Below, piece by piece: positions 9,261 through 19,123 of a stretch of DNA of 64,000 bases (the first letter of the stretch is position 1; every line of letters begins with the position of its first letter). Below the pieces are notes generated by a model. The model searched no databases. It had not been told where the DNA came from and saw only the letters and a list, made by a program, of their open reading frames with translations. The position numbers and the translations under genes were made by a program. This stretch comes from Pseudomonas deceptionensis (GTDB lineage Bacteria; Pseudomonadota; Gammaproteobacteria; Pseudomonadales; Pseudomonadaceae), in NCBI RefSeq assembly GCF_900106095.1, contig NZ_FNUD01000002.1, positions 2,377,501-2,441,500 of the forward strand, given 5' to 3'.

Positions 9261-12200
9261 TCATCTGGAAGACTTCGGCGTCAGGCGCTCAAACAGCGCC
9301 TCAATGGTATTGAAGCGTTCTTCCGGCCGTTCCATTGGCACCATGAACTTGAACAGGGTCGCCCCCTCGAATTTGTAGCGGCTGGGTTGGCCTTGGATCA
9401 ATTTGATCAGCACCATCGGATCAACCGGGGTGTCGGCGGCGAACTCGATCCGCCCGCCTTGTGGGCCGGCATCGACCTTTTTGATCCCCAGTTGCTCGGC
9501 CTGCAATTTGAGCAGGGTGATGCGCACCAGATTTTTGGTCGGCTCCGGGAGCAGGCCAAAGCGGTCGATCATCTCGACCTGCAGATCCTTGAGGCCTTCC
9601 TCATCGGCAGCCGAGGCAATGCGTTTGTAGAGGATCAGTCGGGTGTGTACATCGGGCAGGTAGGCCTCGGGAATCAGGGCCGGCACGCGCAGGTTGATTT
9701 CCGGCCCGCCGCCCAGCGGCTGGTCGAGGTTGGGCTGCTCGCCCTTGCGGATCGACTTGACCGCGCGCTCGAGCATTTCCATGTACAGGGTAAAACCGAC
9801 TGCCTGGATCTGGCCGCTTTGGCCGTCCCCCAACAGCTCGCCCGCGCCACGGATTTCGAGGTCGTTGGTGGCCAGTACAAAACCAGCGCCCAGGTCCTGG
9901 GTGTTGGCGATGGCCTCCAGGCGCTTTTGGGCGTCCCCGGTAATTTGCTGGCGCGGCGGTGTCAGCAGGTAGGCGTAGGCCTGGTGGTGGCTGCGTCCGA
10001 CGCGGCCGCGCAACTGGTGAAGCTGGGCCAGGCCGAACTTGTCAGCGCGGTCGATGATGATGGTGTTGGCACTCGGCACGTCGATGCCGGTCTCGATGAT
10101 GGTCGAGGCGATCAGCACGTTGAAGCGCTTGTGATAGAAGTCGCTCATCACCTGTTCGAGTTCGCGTTCGCGCATCTGGCCGTGGCCGATGCCGATCCGT
10201 GCTTCCGGTACCAGCTCGGCCAGTTCGGCAGCGCATTTCTCGATGGTCTTGACGTCGTTGTGCAGGTAGTAAACCTGCCCGCCGCGCAGCAACTCACGCA
10301 GCAGCGCCTCTTTGACCGTGCTTTTGTTCTGTTCCATGACAAAAGTGCGCACTGACAGCCGGCGCGCCGGCGGCGTGGCGATGATCGACAGGTCGCGCAT
10401 GCCCGACACTGCCATGTTCAGCGTGCGCGGGATTGGCGTAGCAGTAAGGGTCAGAATGTCGACCTCGCTGCGCAGCGCCTTGAGCTGTTCTTTCTGGCGA
10501 ACCCCGAACCGGTGTTCTTCGTCGATGATCACCAGGCCCAGATTCTTGATCTTGACGTCGTCTTGCAGCAGCTTGTGGGTGCCGATCACGATGTCGATCT
10601 TGCCTTCGGCCAGGTCGGCCACGGCGGCATTGATCTCTTTGGCGGACTTGAATCGGCTCATCACCTCAACGGTTACCGGCCAGTCGGCAAAACGGTCACG
10701 GAAGCTGTTGTAGTGCTGCTGGGCGAGCAGGGTGGTGGGTACCAGAATGGCGACCTGACGACCGCCATGCACGGCAATGAATGCAGCGCGCATGGCCACT
10801 TCGGTTTTGCCAAAACCCACGTCGCCGCACACCAGTCGATCCATTGGCTTGGGCGACAGCATGTCGGCGCGCACGGCTTCGATGGTGGTTTGCTGGTCCG
10901 GGGTTTCTTCAAACGGGAAGCCGGCACTGAAGGTGGCGTAATCAGCCTTCGGATCGGCGAACGCATAGCCTTCGCGGGCGGCGCGACGGGCATAAATGTC
11001 GAGCAGCTCGGCCGCCACGTCACGCACTTGTTCGGCAGCTTTGCGCTTGGCCTTTTGCCAGGTTTCCGAGCCCAGGCGGTGCAGCGGCGCCAGCTCGTCA
11101 TCGCTGCCGGTGTAGCGGGCGATCAGGTGCAGGTTGGCCACGGGCACGTAGAGCTTGGCGCCCTCGGCGTACTCCAGGGTCAGGAATTCGGCCACCTGGT
11201 TGTCGACTTCCAGTGTCGCCAGCCCTTGATAGCGGCCCACGCCGTGGTCGATGTGGACCACAGGCGCGCCTTCGCGCAGTTCGGTGAGGTTCTTGATGAC
11301 CGCATCGTTGTTGGCGTCAGTGCGTTTTTCGCGGCGCCGACGCTGCATCACGCGTTGGCCGAACAGCGGGCTTTCGGCGATCAGTGCCAGCGCCGGATCG
11401 TCCAGTAGCAGGCCTTCATCCAGGGGGGCAATGGTGATTGCCAGGCGGTGCTTGCTGGCGACGAAATCGGGCCAGCTATCGACGGTTTTTGGCCGCAGTT
11501 TGAGGCGTTCGAGCAGTTCGAGCAGCACTTCGCGGCGACCGGCCGATTCGGCGGTAAACAGCACGCGGCCATCAAACTGCTCAAGAAAACCGGACAGGGC
11601 AGCCAGCGGCTGATTGGCCTTGGCCTCAATCGCCAGATTCGGCAATGGCTGTGCCGGGAAGCGTTCGCGGCTGCTGCCGGTGTCGACGTCGTCCTGGCTG
11701 ACCACTACCCGTGGCCAGTTTTTCAGGCGGGCGAAGCAGTCATCCACCGGCAGGAACAGCTCGGCAGGCGGCAGTAGCGGGCGCGACGGGTCGATGCGGC
11801 GCTCTTCATAGCGGTTGCGCACGTCAGACCAGAAATTCTCGGCTGCCTGTTCGATACCCGGCAGCGAGAACACTTGCGTGTCCCCCGGCAGGTAGTCGAA
11901 CAGGGTCGAGGTTTCATCGAAAAACAGCGGCAGGTAGTACTCGATGCCCGCGGGTGTGATCCCGCTGGTCAAGTCCTGAAAGATCGGGCAGCGCCGGAAG
12001 TCGACATCAAAGCGCTCACGGAAGCGGGCCTTGAAGCGGGTCACGGCGTCTTTTTGCAGCGGAAACTCGCGAGCCGGCAGCAGGCGTACCGATTCGACCT
12101 TGTCGATGGAGCGCTGGTTTTCCGGGTCGAAGGTGCGCAGGGTCTCGATTTCGTCGTCGAACAGGTCGATCCGGTACGGCAGCTTGCTGCCCATCGGGAA

Positions 12201-12713
12201 CAGATCGATCAGCGCGCCACGTACCGCGAACTCGCCATGCTCATAAACCGTATCGACGCAGCGATAACCGCTGGCCTCAAGCCGGGTGCGCATCTGCTCC
12301 ACATCCAGCTTCTGGCCGATATCCAGCACCAGGCTGCTGCCGAGCAGAAACTTGGTGGGGGCCAGGCGATGTAGGGCGGTAGTTATGGGCACTACCAAAA
12401 CGCCATGACTCAGCTCCGGCAGCCGGTACAGGCTGGCGATGCGCTGGGAAATGATGTCCTGGTGCGGCGAGAACAGGTCGTAGGGCAGGGTTTCCCAGTC
12501 CGGGAAGTGCAGCACCGGTAACTGGGGCGCAAAGAACCTCAGTTCTTGCTCCAGGCGTTCAGCGCTCTGGCTGTCGGCGGTCAGGAGCAGGGTGAAGCGC
12601 TTGGCGGCGCTGGCGGCCTCGGCAATCGCGAGGCTCAGGGCGGCACCGGGCAGGTTGCCCCAGTGCTGTTTGCCTGCCGTGGCAGGGAGTTTCGGTAGAC
12701 GCAGGACGGGCAC
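9261..12713 (-). CDS. mfd: Transcription-repair coupling factor Mfd
   Basis: 1150 residues, full length. It displaces RNA polymerase stalled at lesions and recruits UvrA. Seen in order: the N-terminal UvrB-like region, the RNA-polymerase-interacting domain with HIDHGVGRYQGL, the RecG-like motor with Walker A CGDVGFGKTEVA and the DEEH box (IIDEEHRFGVRQKE), helicase motif VI with QLRGRVGR, and the C-terminal TRCF domain. The start codon is GTG at 12713 (VPVLRLPKLP); GGAG lies 11 nt upstream. It leads a likely two-gene operon with the SWIM/SNF2 helicase and is divergent from gapB. Confidence 0.97.
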   Translation of the reverse strand: MPVLRLPKLPATAGKQHWGNLPGAALSLAIAEAASAAKRFTLLLTADSQSAERLEQELRFFAPQLPVLHFPDWETLPYDLFSPHQDIISQRIASLYRLPELSHGVLVVPITTALHRLAPTKFLLGSSLVLDIGQKLDVEQMRTRLEASGYRCVDTVYEHGEFAVRGALIDLFPMGSKLPYRIDLFDDEIETLRTFDPENQRSIDKVESVRLLPAREFPLQKDAVTRFKARFRERFDVDFRRCPIFQDLTSGITPAGIEYYLPLFFDETSTLFDYLPGDTQVFSLPGIEQAAENFWSDVRNRYEERRIDPSRPLLPPAELFLPVDDCFARLKNWPRVVVSQDDVDTGSSRERFPAQPLPNLAIEAKANQPLAALSGFLEQFDGRVLFTAESAGRREVLLELLERLKLRPKTVDSWPDFVASKHRLAITIAPLDEGLLLDDPALALIAESPLFGQRVMQRRRREKRTDANNDAVIKNLTELREGAPVVHIDHGVGRYQGLATLEVDNQVAEFLTLEYAEGAKLYVPVANLHLIARYTGSDDELAPLHRLGSETWQKAKRKAAEQVRDVAAELLDIYARRAAREGYAFADPKADYATFSAGFPFEETPDQQTTIEAVRADMLSPKPMDRLVCGDVGFGKTEVAMRAAFIAVHGGRQVAILVPTTLLAQQHYNSFRDRFADWPVTVEVMSRFKSAKEINAAVADLAEGKIDIVIGTHKLLQDDVKIKNLGLVIIDEEHRFGVRQKEQLKALRSEVDILTLTATPIPRTLNMAVSGMRDLSIIATPPARRLSVRTFVMEQNKSTVKEALLRELLRGGQVYYLHNDVKTIEKCAAELAELVPEARIGIGHGQMRERELEQVMSDFYHKRFNVLIASTIIETGIDVPSANTIIIDRADKFGLAQLHQLRGRVGRSHHQAYAYLLTPPRQQITGDAQKRLEAIANTQDLGAGFVLATNDLEIRGAGELLGDGQSGQIQAVGFTLYMEMLERAVKSIRKGEQPNLDQPLGGGPEINLRVPALIPEAYLPDVHTRLILYKRIASAADEEGLKDLQVEMIDRFGLLPEPTKNLVRITLLKLQAEQLGIKKVDAGPQGGRIEFAADTPVDPMVLIKLIQGQPSRYKFEGATLFKFMVPMERPEERFNTIEALFERLTPKSSR

Positions 12714-13014
12714 GGAAGGTTGAGCTCCAAGCGTTGCGACAAAGTCGGCAATTGTAACGGGCCAAGGGGCTGGCTGTCAGTTGCAGTCTTTAAGCCGTGT
12801 TGAAATCAGCGTGTGAAATAGAACATGAGGGCGCCAGAGGGGTTGCGCAAGGGCAGGAGGCCCATGAAAAAGCAGATGTTAAAAAATTATTCGCCTATAT
12901 TTACGGGTGCTTAATCGTTTCAGTAACAGTGTGTGACAGGCGTGCATTGCCCCTGCATGGGTGCGGCGGCATAATGTAGCCCCTTTTTTCAGCCCCTACA
13001 TGTGGAAGGTTCCC
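12714..13014. promoter_or_regulatory. mfd/gapB divergent intergenic region
   Basis: About 300 bp without a gene. For gapB a plausible promoter is TTGCCC (12947-12952), 17 bp, CATAAT (12970-12975). The AT-rich stretch 12868-12905 (TTAAAAAATTATTCG) could act as an UP element or belong to the mfd promoter, which I cannot place. Small open frames here look non-coding. Confidence 0.5.
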
Positions 13015-14463
13015 GTGACTCAGAAGCCCGACCAGTGTCTTGGTGAGTGGATCGATCGTGAAGCACTCGCAGAAGCGATGATCCCGCTTATCGGTCAGCT
13101 TTACCGCAATAACAACGTGGTGAGCTCGATCTATGGCCGCAGCCTGATCAACCGTTCTGTCATTGCGATTCTCAAGGCTCACCGCTTTGCTCGCCATCGT
13201 CAGTCCGATGACATCGAATTGTCCGTGCACGAAACTTTCCCGCTGCTCAAGGCAATGAGCGAGCTCAAGCTCGGCGCTGCTTCGGTAGACCTGGGCAAGC
13301 TGGCCGTCAAGTTCAAGGCCGAAGGCAATGGCCGCACGGCTGAGCAGTTCGTACGCGAAGAGCTGGCCGATGTTGTAGGTCAGCAAAACGCTTCCCCACG
13401 TAAAGGCACTGACGTTGTGCTGTACGGCTTCGGTCGTATCGGCCGTCTGCTGGCGCGCATCCTGATCGAAAAAACCGGTGGTGGCGACGGTCTGCGTCTG
13501 CGTGCCATTGTCGTGCGCAAAGGCGCCGACAACGATCTGGTCAAGCGTGCAAGCCTGCTGCGTCGTGACTCGGTTCATGGCCCGTTTGATGGCACCATCG
13601 TTGTAGATGAAGCCAACAACACCATCACCGCCAACGGCAACCTGATCCAGGTGATCTACGCGAAGAACCCTACCGAGGTGGATTACACCCAGTACGGCAT
13701 TCAGAACGCGCTGCTGGTGGACAACACCGGTGTGTGGCGTGACGCCGAAGGCCTGGGCCAGCACTTGCAGTGCCCTGGTATCGACCGCGTTGTGTTGACC
13801 GCGCCTGGCAAAGGCAAGCTGAAGAACATCGTTCACGGCATCAACCACGGCGAAATCACCGCAGACGACAAGATCGTTTCGGCAGCATCCTGCACCACCA
13901 ACGCCATCGTGCCGGTGCTCAAGGCTGTCAACGACAAGTTCGGCATCGTCAACGGTCACGTTGAAACGGTTCACTCGTACACCAACGACCAGAACCTGAT
14001 CGACAACTTCCACAAGGGCGATCGCCGTGGCCGTAGCGCCGCGCTGAACATGGTGATCACCGAGACCGGTGCTGCTACCGCTGCTGCCAAGGCTTTGCCT
14101 GAGCTGGCCGGCAAGCTGACCGGTAACGCGATCCGCGTTCCGACGCCTAACGTGTCGATGGCCATTCTCAACCTGAACCTTGAGAAGCCGGCTACCCGTG
14201 AAGAAATGAACGAGTACCTGCGTCACATGGCGCTGCACTCCGATCTGCACAAGCAAATCGACTTCGTGAGCTCGCTGGAAGTGGTTTCCACTGACTTCGT
14301 GGGTTCGCGTCACGCTGGTGTAGTGGATGCTGAAGCCACTATCTGCAATGACAACCGCGTTGTTCTGTACGTTTGGTACGACAACGAATTCGGTTACAGC
14401 TGCCAGGTAGTTCGCGTGATGGAAGACATGGCCGGGGTTAACCCGCCAGCGTTCCCACGCTAA
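13015..14463 (+). CDS. gapB: Glyceraldehyde-3-phosphate dehydrogenase, long form
   Basis: 482 residues, about 150 longer than ordinary GAPDH. The first ~130 residues (MTQKPDQCLGEWIDREALAE onward) are a helical extension without a known domain. The NAD(P)-binding Rossmann start is DVVLYGFGRIGR (133-144) and the catalytic Cys is C293 in SAASCTTNAIVP. The GTG at 13015 is preceded by GGAAGG 6 nt away; the ATG at 13000 has no ribosome site. Orthologues lie next to mfd in other Pseudomonas (PA3001). Cofactor and direction (glycolytic or gluconeogenic) cannot be read from the sequence. Confidence 0.93.
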   Translation: MTQKPDQCLGEWIDREALAEAMIPLIGQLYRNNNVVSSIYGRSLINRSVIAILKAHRFARHRQSDDIELSVHETFPLLKAMSELKLGAASVDLGKLAVKFKAEGNGRTAEQFVREELADVVGQQNASPRKGTDVVLYGFGRIGRLLARILIEKTGGGDGLRLRAIVVRKGADNDLVKRASLLRRDSVHGPFDGTIVVDEANNTITANGNLIQVIYAKNPTEVDYTQYGIQNALLVDNTGVWRDAEGLGQHLQCPGIDRVVLTAPGKGKLKNIVHGINHGEITADDKIVSAASCTTNAIVPVLKAVNDKFGIVNGHVETVHSYTNDQNLIDNFHKGDRRGRSAALNMVITETGAATAAAKALPELAGKLTGNAIRVPTPNVSMAILNLNLEKPATREEMNEYLRHMALHSDLHKQIDFVSSLEVVSTDFVGSRHAGVVDAEATICNDNRVVLYVWYDNEFGYSCQVVRVMEDMAGVNPPAFPR

Positions 14464-14480
14464 GCAAGCGCCGCAACTGA

Positions 14481-14510
14481 AAACGCCCCGACTCGTCGGG
14501 GCGTTTTTGT
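14481..14510 (+). terminator. Intrinsic terminator of gapB
   Basis: AACGCCCCGAC pairs with GTCGGGGCGTT around a 2-nt loop, followed by TTT; 18 bp after the stop codon. Confidence 0.92.
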
Positions 14511-14522
14511 GTGTGCAGTTCT

Positions 14523-14632
14523 GTAGCCGCTGACGAGGTACGAAGGCTGCGACGGGTTGCGCAGCGACCCCTGCTTTTAAGTTTCAAAGCGAAGGTCCTT
14601 CGGCCCTTGTCGCAGCCTGCGGCAGCGGCTAC
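14523..14632. repeat. GTAGCCGCTG palindromic repeat, short class (copy 3)
   Basis: 110 bp between GTAGCCGCTGACGAGG and GCCTGCGGCAGCGGCTAC. The interior GCGAAGGTCCTTCGG hairpin and the TTTTAAG segment recur in the other short-class copies. Sits between the gapB terminator and the convergent transporter gene. Confidence 0.87.
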
Positions 14633-14642
14633 AGAAGCTGCT

Positions 14643-15941
14643 TCAGGCGTTACTCGGTACCGCCGATTGCGCCGTACGCAACGGGTGCTGATTGCCTCGG
14701 AACAACACCAGGGTCGCGATCAGCCCCAGCACTGCCGCGCCGGTCAGCCACAGGCCGGGTGCGGCCTTGTTACCCAGCACATGGATCAGGTAAGTGCAGG
14801 CCGCCGGGGTGAAGCCGCCGAAGGTTGCAGTCGCCAGGCTGTAGGCCAGCGAGAAACCTGTCGTACGCACTTCCACCGGCATTATTTCGGTCAGGGCCAC
14901 TACCATGGCGCCGTTGTACGAGCCGTACAGGAACGACAGCCATAACTCGACGATCAGCAAGTGGCTGAAGCTCGGGTTGGCCACCAGCCACGACAGCGCA
15001 GGGTAGGCCGTCAGGATGGCGAGGATGGTCGCACCCAGCAGCAGTGGTTTGCGGCCGATCTTGTCAGACAGGGAGCCCATGACCGGCAGCCAGAAGAAAT
15101 TCGACAGGCCAATGCACACGGTGACCAGCAGCGCGTCCAGATCCGACAGGTGCAGTTCGGACTTGCCGAAGGTCGGGGTGTAGGCCGTGATCAGGTAGAA
15201 CGACACGGTGGTCATCACTACCAACGCCATGCCACCTAATACCAGGCCAAAGTTCTGACTGATCGAGCGAATGATTTCGCGCAGGGTAGGGTGATGTTTG
15301 CGAGCCTCGAACTCAGGGGTTTCCTCCATTGAGCGACGGATCACAAAAATCACCGGCACGATCATGCAGCCCAGCAGAAACGGGATGCGCCAGCCCCACT
15401 CACCCATCTCGTCCGGGCTGAGCCAGTGATTGAGGCCAACCCCCAGCAAGCCGGCGAACACCACGGCAGCCTGCTGGCTTGCGGATTGCCAGCTAACGAA
15501 GAAGCCCTTGCGTCCCGGTGTGGCGATTTCCGCCAGGTAGACCGACACGCCGCCCAGTTCCACACCTGCCGAAAAGCCTTGCAGCAGGCGGCCGAGTAAT
15601 ACCAGCAAGGGGGCTGCAACGCCCAGGGTGGCGTAGCCCGGAACGCAGGCAATCAGCACGGTGCCCATGGCCATCAGTGCGAGGGTAATGATCAGGCCTT
15701 TGCGGCGTCCATGACGGTCGATATAAGCGCCGAGGAAGATCGCACCCAGCGGGCGCATCAGGAAACCGGCACCGAAGGTGGCCAGGGCGAGCATCAATGA
15801 TGCAAAAGCGCTATCGCTTGGGAAGAAGGTTTTGGCGATGGCCGTGGCGTAAAAGCCAAAGACCATAAAGTCGAACATCTCTAGGAAGTTACCGCTGACA
15901 ACGCGAAAAATCGCCTTGCCCTTGCCCGTACTGGAGGCCAT
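14643..15941 (-). CDS. MHS-family MFS transporter, citrate/tricarballylate:H+ symporter-like
   Basis: 432 residues with about 12 predicted transmembrane helices. The MFS signature between TM2 and TM3 reads [12 protein letters not shown], with a second at SDKIGRKP in the middle loop. Overall sequence resembles the metabolite:H+ symporter branch (CitA, TcuC), which import tri- and dicarboxylates; the exact substrate is inferred only from family likeness. It is a single gene with its own 155-bp upstream region (15942-16096), where TTTTGTAACCATATGTG followed by TATCAAAA forms an imperfect inverted repeat that might bind a regulator. No tcuAB genes are adjacent. Confidence 0.82.
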   Translation of the reverse strand: MASSTGKGKAIFRVVSGNFLEMFDFMVFGFYATAIAKTFFPSDSAFASLMLALATFGAGFLMRPLGAIFLGAYIDRHGRRKGLIITLALMAMGTVLIACVPGYATLGVAAPLLVLLGRLLQGFSAGVELGGVSVYLAEIATPGRKGFFVSWQSASQQAAVVFAGLLGVGLNHWLSPDEMGEWGWRIPFLLGCMIVPVIFVIRRSMEETPEFEARKHHPTLREIIRSISQNFGLVLGGMALVVMTTVSFYLITAYTPTFGKSELHLSDLDALLVTVCIGLSNFFWLPVMGSLSDKIGRKPLLLGATILAILTAYPALSWLVANPSFSHLLIVELWLSFLYGSYNGAMVVALTEIMPVEVRTTGFSLAYSLATATFGGFTPAACTYLIHVLGNKAAPGLWLTGAAVLGLIATLVLFRGNQHPLRTAQSAVPSNA

Positions 15942-16096
15942 CAGAAATCACCCGCTCTTATCTGTTTTTATGCGTAATCCGTGTTTTTACTCGTCCACAC
16001 TGCAAGATCAAGGCACACGCCGTTGCGCAAAACAGTTTTGTAACCATATGTGTATCAAAAGTTGTAGGCAACATTTGTTGGCGCTACACGGGCGGG

Positions 16097-16660
16097 TCAG
16101 GGCCTTTGCGCGAGCAAATCCCGGCGCAGTTTTTCGGGCAGGCCTTCGGGTGCCAGCCAGATCCCGAGGTAGGCCCGGGCCAGTTCATGGTTCTGGCTAT
16201 TGAAAATCACCGTGCCATTGCGCTCGATGTTCAGGCCGCGTCGGGGGTTGTAGTCCAGGGCGTAGCGGTCCCCGCGTTTGATGTCGCCAAAACTCGATTG
16301 CAGTTTTTTTAGTGGCGCATCGAGGGTGGCCAGGGTGGTGGCGGGTTGTTGGCGCTTGAGGATGGTGTCAGACGCTTTGGTGATATCGGCATGGTCCAGG
16401 TCGCGCAAATAGAACAGCTCAAGTCGCAGGTCGCGTTGCTCGTTGAAGGCTTGTTGCGGGTTGACGTCGGGCTGGGTGAACAGGGCGGCGGCATAGATGT
16501 CAGCCCACAGGTAGGTCAGCACGATCTGGCCTTTGCGCTCCATGACGTGCGTGCCTTCTCGCCATTGTGCGGGGAAGTTGGCTTCTTTTATCGGCCCGGG
16601 CTCGGCTGCCTGGCCGGTGGCGCTGTACATCAGCAAAAGTACGATCAACATCTGGCGCAT
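16097..16660 (-). CDS. Secreted chalcone-isomerase-fold protein
   Basis: 187 residues with a cleavable signal peptide (MRQMLIVLLLMYSATGQAA). The mature part has the features of the bacterial chalcone isomerase-like family: LTYLWADIYAAALF near the start of the domain, FYLRDLDHADI, and the closing AYLGIWL. These periplasmic proteins share the flavonoid isomerase or fatty-acid-binding fold but have no demonstrated isomerase role. Divergent from sthA. No partner gene indicates a pathway. Confidence 0.78.
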   Translation of the reverse strand: MRQMLIVLLLMYSATGQAAEPGPIKEANFPAQWREGTHVMERKGQIVLTYLWADIYAAALFTQPDVNPQQAFNEQRDLRLELFYLRDLDHADITKASDTILKRQQPATTLATLDAPLKKLQSSFGDIKRGDRYALDYNPRRGLNIERNGTVIFNSQNHELARAYLGIWLAPEGLPEKLRRDLLAQRP

Positions 16661-16732
16661 GGTGGATCGCTCTGATCGAGGGGTTGTTAAAGGGTATGTC
16701 AGTTTTACGATTAATGCGGGTTCCCCTGACCC

Positions 16733-16756
16733 GTAGCAGCCTTCGGCAGCTGCTAC
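16733..16756. repeat. Minimal GTAGCAGC palindrome (copy 4)
   Basis: GTAGCAGC and GCTGCTAC flank CTTCGGCA. It looks like the two outer ends of copy 2 joined with the interior missing. It lies in the 288-bp divergent region between the chalcone-isomerase-like gene and sthA, where I see no other clear feature. Confidence 0.65.
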
Positions 16757-16948
16757 GCAGGTAGTCGTTTTACGTAATTCGATGTAGTGAACACAAAAAT
16801 AGCCAACGACCAGACCAAGGGTTAATGTTCGCGGCGTTCAGGCTTCTATAGACTGTGCCCCACGTTTTGATCCTTCATGGCGCTGGCCGCGACATGATTT
16901 AGCCGCAAGTGCCCCAATGGGTGCTTCGGCCTGTTCTGAGGAGTACGC

Positions 16949-18343
16949 ATGGCTGTCTACAACTACGACGTAGTGGTACTGGGTTCCGGCCCGGCAGGAG
17001 AAGGTGCGGCAATGAACGCCGCAAAAGCAGGGCGCAAGGTAGCGATGGTCGATAGCCGGCGTCAGGTCGGCGGCAACTGCACGCACTTGGGCACTATCCC
17101 GTCCAAAGCCTTGCGTCACTCCGTTCGCCAGATCATGCAGTTCAACACCAATCCGATGTTTCGGGCCATTGGCGAGCCGCGCTGGTTCTCGTTCCCGGAC
17201 GTACTGAAAAGCGCCGAAAAAGTCATCTCCAAGCAGGTGGCTTCGCGCACGGGCTACTACGCCCGCAATCGAGTTGACCTGTTCTTCGGCACCGGCAGCT
17301 TCACCGACGACCAAACCATCGAAGTGGTCTGCGCCAATGGCGTAGTCGAAACCCTGATGGCCAAGCAGATCATTGTCGCCACCGGTTCGCGTCCGTATCG
17401 CCCGGCCGATATCGATTTCAACCACTCGCGTATCTACGATAGCGATACCATCCTGAGCCTGGGCCATACCCCGCGTAAGCTGATTGTTTACGGCGCTGGC
17501 GTAATCGGCTGCGAGTACGCGTCGATCTTCAGCGGTCTGGGTGTATTGGTCGAGCTGGTGGATAACCGCGAGCAACTGCTGAGCTTCCTCGATTCCGAGA
17601 TATCGCAAGCGCTGAGCTACCACTTCAGCAACAACAACATCACCGTGCGCCACAACGAAGAGTACGAGCGGGTTGAAGGCGTCGAAAATGGCGTGATCCT
17701 GCACCTCAAGTCCGGCAAAAAGATCAAGGCGGATGCCTTGCTCTGGTGCAACGGTCGTACGGGCAACACCGATCAGCTGGGCCTGGAAAACATCGGCATC
17801 AAGGCCAATGGTCGCGGTCAGATCACGGTTGATGAGAACTATCGCACCACCGTGCCCAACATCTTTGCCGCAGGCGATGTGATCGGCTGGCCAAGCCTGG
17901 CCAGTGCGGCGCATGACCAGGGTCGTTCGGCAGCGGGCAGCATCGTGGATAACGGCAGCTGGCGCTTCGTCAATGATGTGCCGACCGGCATCTACACCAT
18001 TCCCGAGATCAGCTCGATCGGCAAGAACGAGCAGGAGCTGACTCAGGCCAAAGTGCCGTACGAAGTGGGCAAGGCGTTTTTCAAGAGCATGGCGCGGGCG
18101 CAGATTGCCGGCGAGCCTCAAGGCATGCTGAAGATCCTGTTTCACCGTGAAACCCTGGAAGTGCTGGGTGTTCACTGCTTCGGTTACCAGGCGTCAGAGA
18201 TCGTGCACATCGGTCAGGCGATCATGAACCAGCCGGGTGAGCTCAATACCCTGAAGTACTTCGTCAACACCACGTTCAACTACCCGACCATGGCTGAAGC
18301 CTATCGGGTAGCTGCTTACGACGGTCTAAACCGGCTTTTTTGA
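16949..18343 (+). CDS. sthA: Soluble pyridine nucleotide transhydrogenase
   Basis: 464-residue flavoprotein that moves hydride between NADPH and NAD+. Seen: the N-terminal FAD-binding [20 protein letters not shown], the NAD(P)-binding segment [35 protein letters not shown] for the FAD ribityl contact, and a C-terminal dimer domain. Unlike the related lipoamide dehydrogenases the N-terminal motif is [15 protein letters not shown], with a single Cys instead of a redox-active CxxxxC pair, which is diagnostic of SthA. GAGGAG lies 6 nt before the ATG. Confidence 0.97.
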   Translation: MAVYNYDVVVLGSGPAGEGAAMNAAKAGRKVAMVDSRRQVGGNCTHLGTIPSKALRHSVRQIMQFNTNPMFRAIGEPRWFSFPDVLKSAEKVISKQVASRTGYYARNRVDLFFGTGSFTDDQTIEVVCANGVVETLMAKQIIVATGSRPYRPADIDFNHSRIYDSDTILSLGHTPRKLIVYGAGVIGCEYASIFSGLGVLVELVDNREQLLSFLDSEISQALSYHFSNNNITVRHNEEYERVEGVENGVILHLKSGKKIKADALLWCNGRTGNTDQLGLENIGIKANGRGQITVDENYRTTVPNIFAAGDVIGWPSLASAAHDQGRSAAGSIVDNGSWRFVNDVPTGIYTIPEISSIGKNEQELTQAKVPYEVGKAFFKSMARAQIAGEPQGMLKILFHRETLEVLGVHCFGYQASEIVHIGQAIMNQPGELNTLKYFVNTTFNYPTMAEAYRVAAYDGLNRLF

Positions 18344-18347
18344 GCGG

Positions 18348-18378
18348 CTCCGGCCGGTGGCCTGAGCCGGCCGGGGAG
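18348..18378. terminator. GC-rich hairpin between sthA and glycerophosphodiesterase gene
   Basis: CTCCGGCCGG pairs with CCGGCCGGGGAG with a 2-nt bulge, 5 bp after the sthA stop and before the end of the convergent gene. It may serve both directions. No T run. Confidence 0.5.
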
Positions 18379-18385
18379 ACCGATT

Positions 18386-19108
18386 TCAGCCATTCCCGAG
18401 GGTGGCAGTGGCCAAACCGGGAAAGTCTGTAATCAGGCTATCTACGCCGAAGTCGGCGAGCCTGCGCATCAGCGCAGGTTCGTTGACTGTCCACACCGAC
18501 ACATGCAAACCCTGGCGCTGGGCCTTTTCAAGGCGTTCAGGCGTGCAGAGTGTCCAGTTCAGCGCCAGCATCTGGCAGCCATAACTCTGTGCCACTTTTA
18601 TCGGGTCAAGCCAGGCGTACTCGGCTACCAGTCCGCGAGACAAATCCGGGGTCAGTTCCAGCGCCGCCTTGAGCACTTCGCGAGAGCTTGAGGTAACGGT
18701 AACCTTGTCCATGATGCCGTGGCGCACAGCCATTTCACGAATGGCAAGTACGGTAGTCGCAGCGCGGGTACGTGATGCGCTTTTGACTTCCAGCTGCCAG
18801 TGTTCGAAATCGCACTTTTCAAACAGTTCCTCAAGACGGGGGATCGGGCACGGCTGCATCCAGCCCGGGCCGCCCTTGCGTGCGTCATAGGTCACCAGGT
18901 CGGCGGCAGTGTGTTCAATCACCTTGCCGCGCCGGTCGGTGGTGCGCTTGAGAGTGGGGTCGTGGATAACCATCAGCTCGCCATCTTTGGACAAGTGCAG
19001 GTCGAGTTCACAGCGACGGACACCATGCTTGAGGCATTGCTCAAAGCTGGCAAGAGTGTTTTCCGGTGCTTCGCCTTTGGCGCCGCGATGGCCATAAATC
19101 AGGGTCAC
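18386..19108 (-). CDS. ugpQ: Cytoplasmic glycerophosphodiester phosphodiesterase
   Basis: 240 residues, GDPD TIM-barrel. The N-terminal IYGHRGAKGEAPENTL supplies the catalytic His and metal-ligand Glu; ELDLHLSKDGELMVIHD carries the second His and metal ligands. No signal peptide, so it matches the cytoplasmic UgpQ type that frees glycerol-3-phosphate from lipid head-group diesters. The start codon is GTG at 19108 with AAGGAG 6 nt upstream. It lies 15 bp after the PilZ-type gene and is likely cotranscribed with it. Confidence 0.9.
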   Translation of the reverse strand: MTLIYGHRGAKGEAPENTLASFEQCLKHGVRRCELDLHLSKDGELMVIHDPTLKRTTDRRGKVIEHTAADLVTYDARKGGPGWMQPCPIPRLEELFEKCDFEHWQLEVKSASRTRAATTVLAIREMAVRHGIMDKVTVTSSSREVLKAALELTPDLSRGLVAEYAWLDPIKVAQSYGCQMLALNWTLCTPERLEKAQRQGLHVSVWTVNEPALMRRLADFGVDSLITDFPGLATATLGNG

Positions 19109-19123
19109 AGTTACTCCTTGTCT

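Noticed and set aside
12901-14313. 470-codon open frame opposite gapB
   Set aside because: Antisense shadow of a conserved gene in GC-rich DNA; no ribosome site or family motif.
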